Positions 12,621-14,669 of a DNA stretch of 14,669 bases are shown here, one piece after another (positions within the stretch are counted from its first letter, which is position 1; every line of letters begins with the position of its first letter). The translations under genes were made by a program, and so were the position numbers. This DNA is from an uncultured Muribaculaceae bacterium (GTDB lineage Bacteria; Bacteroidota; Bacteroidia; Bacteroidales; Muribaculaceae), in contig CAJTQV010000024.1 in NCBI GenBank assembly GCA_910578385.1, positions 1 through 14,669 of the forward strand. The letters are read 5' to 3'. The notes beneath the pieces were generated by a model that saw only the letters and a list, made by a program, of their open reading frames with translations, ran no database searches and was not told the origin of the DNA.

Positions 12621-14342
12621 ATGTCTAATTTTAAGAAGCTGGATTTTAATCCGGCATTTGTCGCCACGATGCGCGACTATTCATTCTCGAAGTTCAAGCA
12701 GGACCTCACGGCGGGTCTGGTGGTGGGTATCATCGCCATTCCGCTGGCCATCGCTTTCGCTATCGCGAGCGGTGTGACTCCTGCGGTCGGTCTCATCACG
12801 GCCATCATCGGTGGTTTCCTTGTCTCTGCCCTCGGTGGCAGCACGGTGCAGATCGGTGGCCCGACCGGAGCCTTTATCGTAATCATCTATAATATTATAA
12901 GCCTTTACGGGCTTGAGGGACTCGCTCTGGCCACGTTCATGGCCGGCTGCATTCTTGTGTTGCTTGGCGTTTTCCGGCTCGGTACGGTCATCAAGTTCAT
13001 ACCTTATCCTATTGTGGTGGGCTTCACGGCCGGTATCGCCGTCACCATTTTCTCGACGCAGATGCCTGACTTCTTCGGCCTGAAGATTGACGAGGCTGTG
13101 CCGGGTGATTTCCTCGGTAAGTGGGCTGTTTATCTGCGCCATTTCTCCACAATCGACACTGCCACGGCAATAGTCGGACTGCTGTCGCTGGCGATCATCA
13201 TCTTCACTCCCAAGATTTCCAAGCGTATACCGGGGGCATTGACCGCCATTGTGCTTGTCACACTGTTTGTGTGGATTGCCAAGGAATATTTCGGCATAAC
13301 AGGTGTGCAGACCATCGGTGACCGTTTCGGCGTGATTGACACTTCGATTCCGCGTCCGCGCATGATCGGTTTCAACATGGAGTCAATCAATCTGCTGCTT
13401 CCTTCGGCATTCACAATCGCCATGCTCGGTGCCATCGAGTCGTTGCTGTCGGCTACAGTCGCCGACGGTGTGACGGGTACCCATACCAACTCTAACACAG
13501 AGCTTATAGGCCAGGGTATCGCCAACATCACTGTGCCCTTGTTCGGTGGTATTCCCGTGACCGGTGCCATAGCACGCACCATGGCCAACATCACCAACGG
13601 TGGACGCACGCCGGTGGCAGGTGTGGTACATGCGTTGGTTCTGACACTCACTTTCATGTTCGCGATGCCTCTGATCAGCCTGGTGCCGATGTCATGTCTT
13701 GCGGCTGTGCTTATCGTGGTCAGCTATAACATGAGCGGCTGGCGCACGGTGAAGGGTATGGCGACCAACCCAATGGGCGATGTATGGGTGCTTATCGTGA
13801 CTTTCCTTCTGACGGTTATCTTCGACCTTACAATCGCGATAGAGATGGGCATGCTACTGGCTGTGGTCATCTTCCTGCGCCGTGTGTCGGAGAACACGAC
13901 CATCAAGGTGTATGGTGACCAGCTTGATGCTGCCGACACAGATATGACTCAGCACGAGGTGCTTGACCTTCATCCCGGTGTGTCGGTCTATGAGATAGAC
14001 GGCCCCTTCTTCTTCGGTGCGGCAACGAAGTTTGACGAGATGATGCGCACCGCGCCCCACCAGATGCCGGTCGTGCGCATAATCCGTATGCGCCGTGTGC
14101 CGTTCATCGACTCGACGGGGCTGCACAACCTCCAGATACTTATCGAGTCGTCGCACAAGGAGGGAATACTTGTCGTGCTCTCGGGTGTGCGCGAGAATGT
14201 ACGCGACGCGCTTCACCGCTCGCACATCGACACTCTGATAGACCGCGAGCATATCTGCGACCATATCTCCCGAGCCGTGGTAGTGGCCAACGAGCTGGCT
14301 GACGCCCGCCACGCCACCCACGCCACCCACCAGCCCGCGTGA
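12621..14342 (+). CDS. SulP/SLC26 anion transporter with STAS domain
   Basis: 573-residue inner-membrane transporter of the SulP (SLC26) family, which move sulfate, bicarbonate or dicarboxylates; the substrate here cannot be fixed from sequence. The N-terminal two-thirds (about 25-422) is a multi-span membrane domain with the family motifs DLTAG (28-32), IPLAIAFAIASG (40-51), QIGGPTGAF (77-85) and GAIESLLSA (270-278). Residues 450-560 form a cytoplasmic STAS domain with PFIDSTGLHNL (494-504); S498 is at the position phosphorylated in SpoIIAA-type anti-anti-sigma factors. The last 11 residues (HATHATHQPA) come from a short CACGCCACC repeat and look unconserved. The ATG at 12621 follows a 114-nt leader from a consensus promoter. 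The gene stands alone and is divergent from the TraB-family gene. Confidence 0.95.
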   Translation: MSNFKKLDFNPAFVATMRDYSFSKFKQDLTAGLVVGIIAIPLAIAFAIASGVTPAVGLITAIIGGFLVSALGGSTVQIGGPTGAFIVIIYNIISLYGLEGLALATFMAGCILVLLGVFRLGTVIKFIPYPIVVGFTAGIAVTIFSTQMPDFFGLKIDEAVPGDFLGKWAVYLRHFSTIDTATAIVGLLSLAIIIFTPKISKRIPGALTAIVLVTLFVWIAKEYFGITGVQTIGDRFGVIDTSIPRPRMIGFNMESINLLLPSAFTIAMLGAIESLLSATVADGVTGTHTNSNTELIGQGIANITVPLFGGIPVTGAIARTMANITNGGRTPVAGVVHALVLTLTFMFAMPLISLVPMSCLAAVLIVVSYNMSGWRTVKGMATNPMGDVWVLIVTFLLTVIFDLTIAIEMGMLLAVVIFLRRVSENTTIKVYGDQLDAADTDMTQHEVLDLHPGVSVYEIDGPFFFGAATKFDEMMRTAPHQMPVVRIIRMRRVPFIDSTGLHNLQILIESSHKEGILVVLSGVRENVRDALHRSHIDTLIDREHICDHISRAVVVANELADARHATHATHQPA

Positions 14343-14369
14343 CAATATTGTCTTACCTCCCGTCCGGCC

Positions 14370-14395
14370 AGTGCTTCTGACCAGTGTTTCTGACC
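14370..14395. repeat. Two-copy 13-bp direct repeat
   Basis: AGTGCTTCTGACC and AGTGTTTCTGACC lie head to tail with 12 of 13 positions identical. The TCTGACC core also makes up the array at 3843-3931. Confidence 0.75.
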
Positions 14396-14433
14396 ACGCA
14401 GCCAGACCGGGCATCATCCGGCCCCGAATAAAC

Positions 14434-14515
14434 AAGAGGCTGTGCCTATTTGAACTGCACCCCAAAAGTTTTTTGTCTAACTTTTGGGGTGCAGTTCATT
14501 TTGACACAGCCTCTT
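14434..14515. mobile_element. Palindromic element with insertion-sequence-like arms
   Basis: Arms of 37 nt (14434-14470 and 14479-14515) pair around an 8-nt loop. The outer 11 bp and inner 20 bp pair perfectly and a 6-nt internal stretch largely does not. The right arm read outward on the minus strand gives TGAACTGCACCCCAAAAG followed by TTAGACAA, which resembles terminal inverted repeats of IS3-type elements found in Bacteroidales (from memory, unverified). No transposase is present, so this may be two abutted IS ends, a small non-autonomous element or a relic. It could also act as a terminator for the SulP gene. Confidence 0.6.
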
Positions 14516-14669
14516 CCGGCTATCAATATCCGAGTGCTTTCAGGCACTTTGCGGCACATCCGACTCAGCTCAATCATATTGCACCGGAGACATTCCCCCA
14601 ATCTACGCTCTAAAACTTAAAATCTAACCCCTAACGCCTAAAAACTGACGGATAAACCGGCAGTTTGCA

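Larger units (their letters stand above)
14343..14669. other. Gene-free right end with repeats
   Basis: No convincing gene is seen between the SulP stop and the window end. The region holds a 13-bp direct repeat (14370-14395), a long palindrome (14434-14515) and a small AGTGC/GCACT hairpin (14533-14548). An open frame on the minus strand crosses the palindrome but has no family features. The last 60 bases are AT-rich and could be an upstream region for a gene outside the window. Confidence 0.6.

Noticed and set aside
13130..13657. Open frame of 175 codons on the minus strand
   Set aside because: Antisense to the membrane domain of the SulP transporter.
14516..14590. Possible coding remnant on the minus strand next to the palindrome
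   Set aside because: The frames are short, interrupted by stops, and match nothing I recognise.

Overview
The window reads as Bacteroidota, most likely order Bacteroidales, possibly a Muribaculaceae-like gut lineage (the family is an inference). Reasons seen in the sequence: several promoters match the Bacteroidota -33 TTTG / -7 TAnnTTTG pattern at 19-20 bp spacing. Start codons lack strong Shine-Dalgarno sequences. Ribosomal protein S1 is the six-domain, 597-residue form. Two exported proteins end in sorting-tail-like C-terminal domains (type IX secretion style).

Layout. 1-347: gene-free, rich in hairpins, including a perfect 20-bp inverted repeat. 348-2204 (+): exported protein with four about 92-residue tandem repeats and a short C-terminal tail. 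4275-2215 (-): a probable three-gene unit of a small secreted tail-domain protein, branched-chain aminotransferase IlvE and an HD-domain hydrolase whose ATG overlaps the ilvE stop. A 9-bp-period repeat array lies between the first two genes. 6224-4431 (-): rpsA, with a consensus promoter, a hairpin at the predicted 5' end of the mRNA and a strong intrinsic terminator. 6409-6897 (+): small lipoprotein. A bidirectional terminator follows at 6925-6965.

12282-7000 (-): a TraB/GumN-family protein followed by a tightly packed five-gene ABC cluster: ATPase, six-TM membrane protein, YtrA-type GntR regulator, NatA-like ATPase and NatB-like permease. The regulator sits between two ATPase/membrane-protein pairs and probably controls both in response to cell-envelope or antimicrobial stress (inference from YtrA-type loci). 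12621-14342 (+): SulP/SLC26 anion transporter with a STAS domain, transcribed divergently from the TraB gene from back-to-back consensus promoters. 14343-14669: gene-free, with a long imperfect palindrome whose arms resemble the terminal repeat of an insertion sequence.

Most of the window is ordinary chromosomal housekeeping and envelope content. No clearly new multi-gene system was found. The most noteworthy items are the repeat-built exported protein, the near-cargoless tail-domain protein heading the ilvE unit, the double ABC/GntR cluster with its shared ATPase tail, and the terminal palindrome. No tRNA, rRNA, CRISPR array or intact transposase gene was seen.
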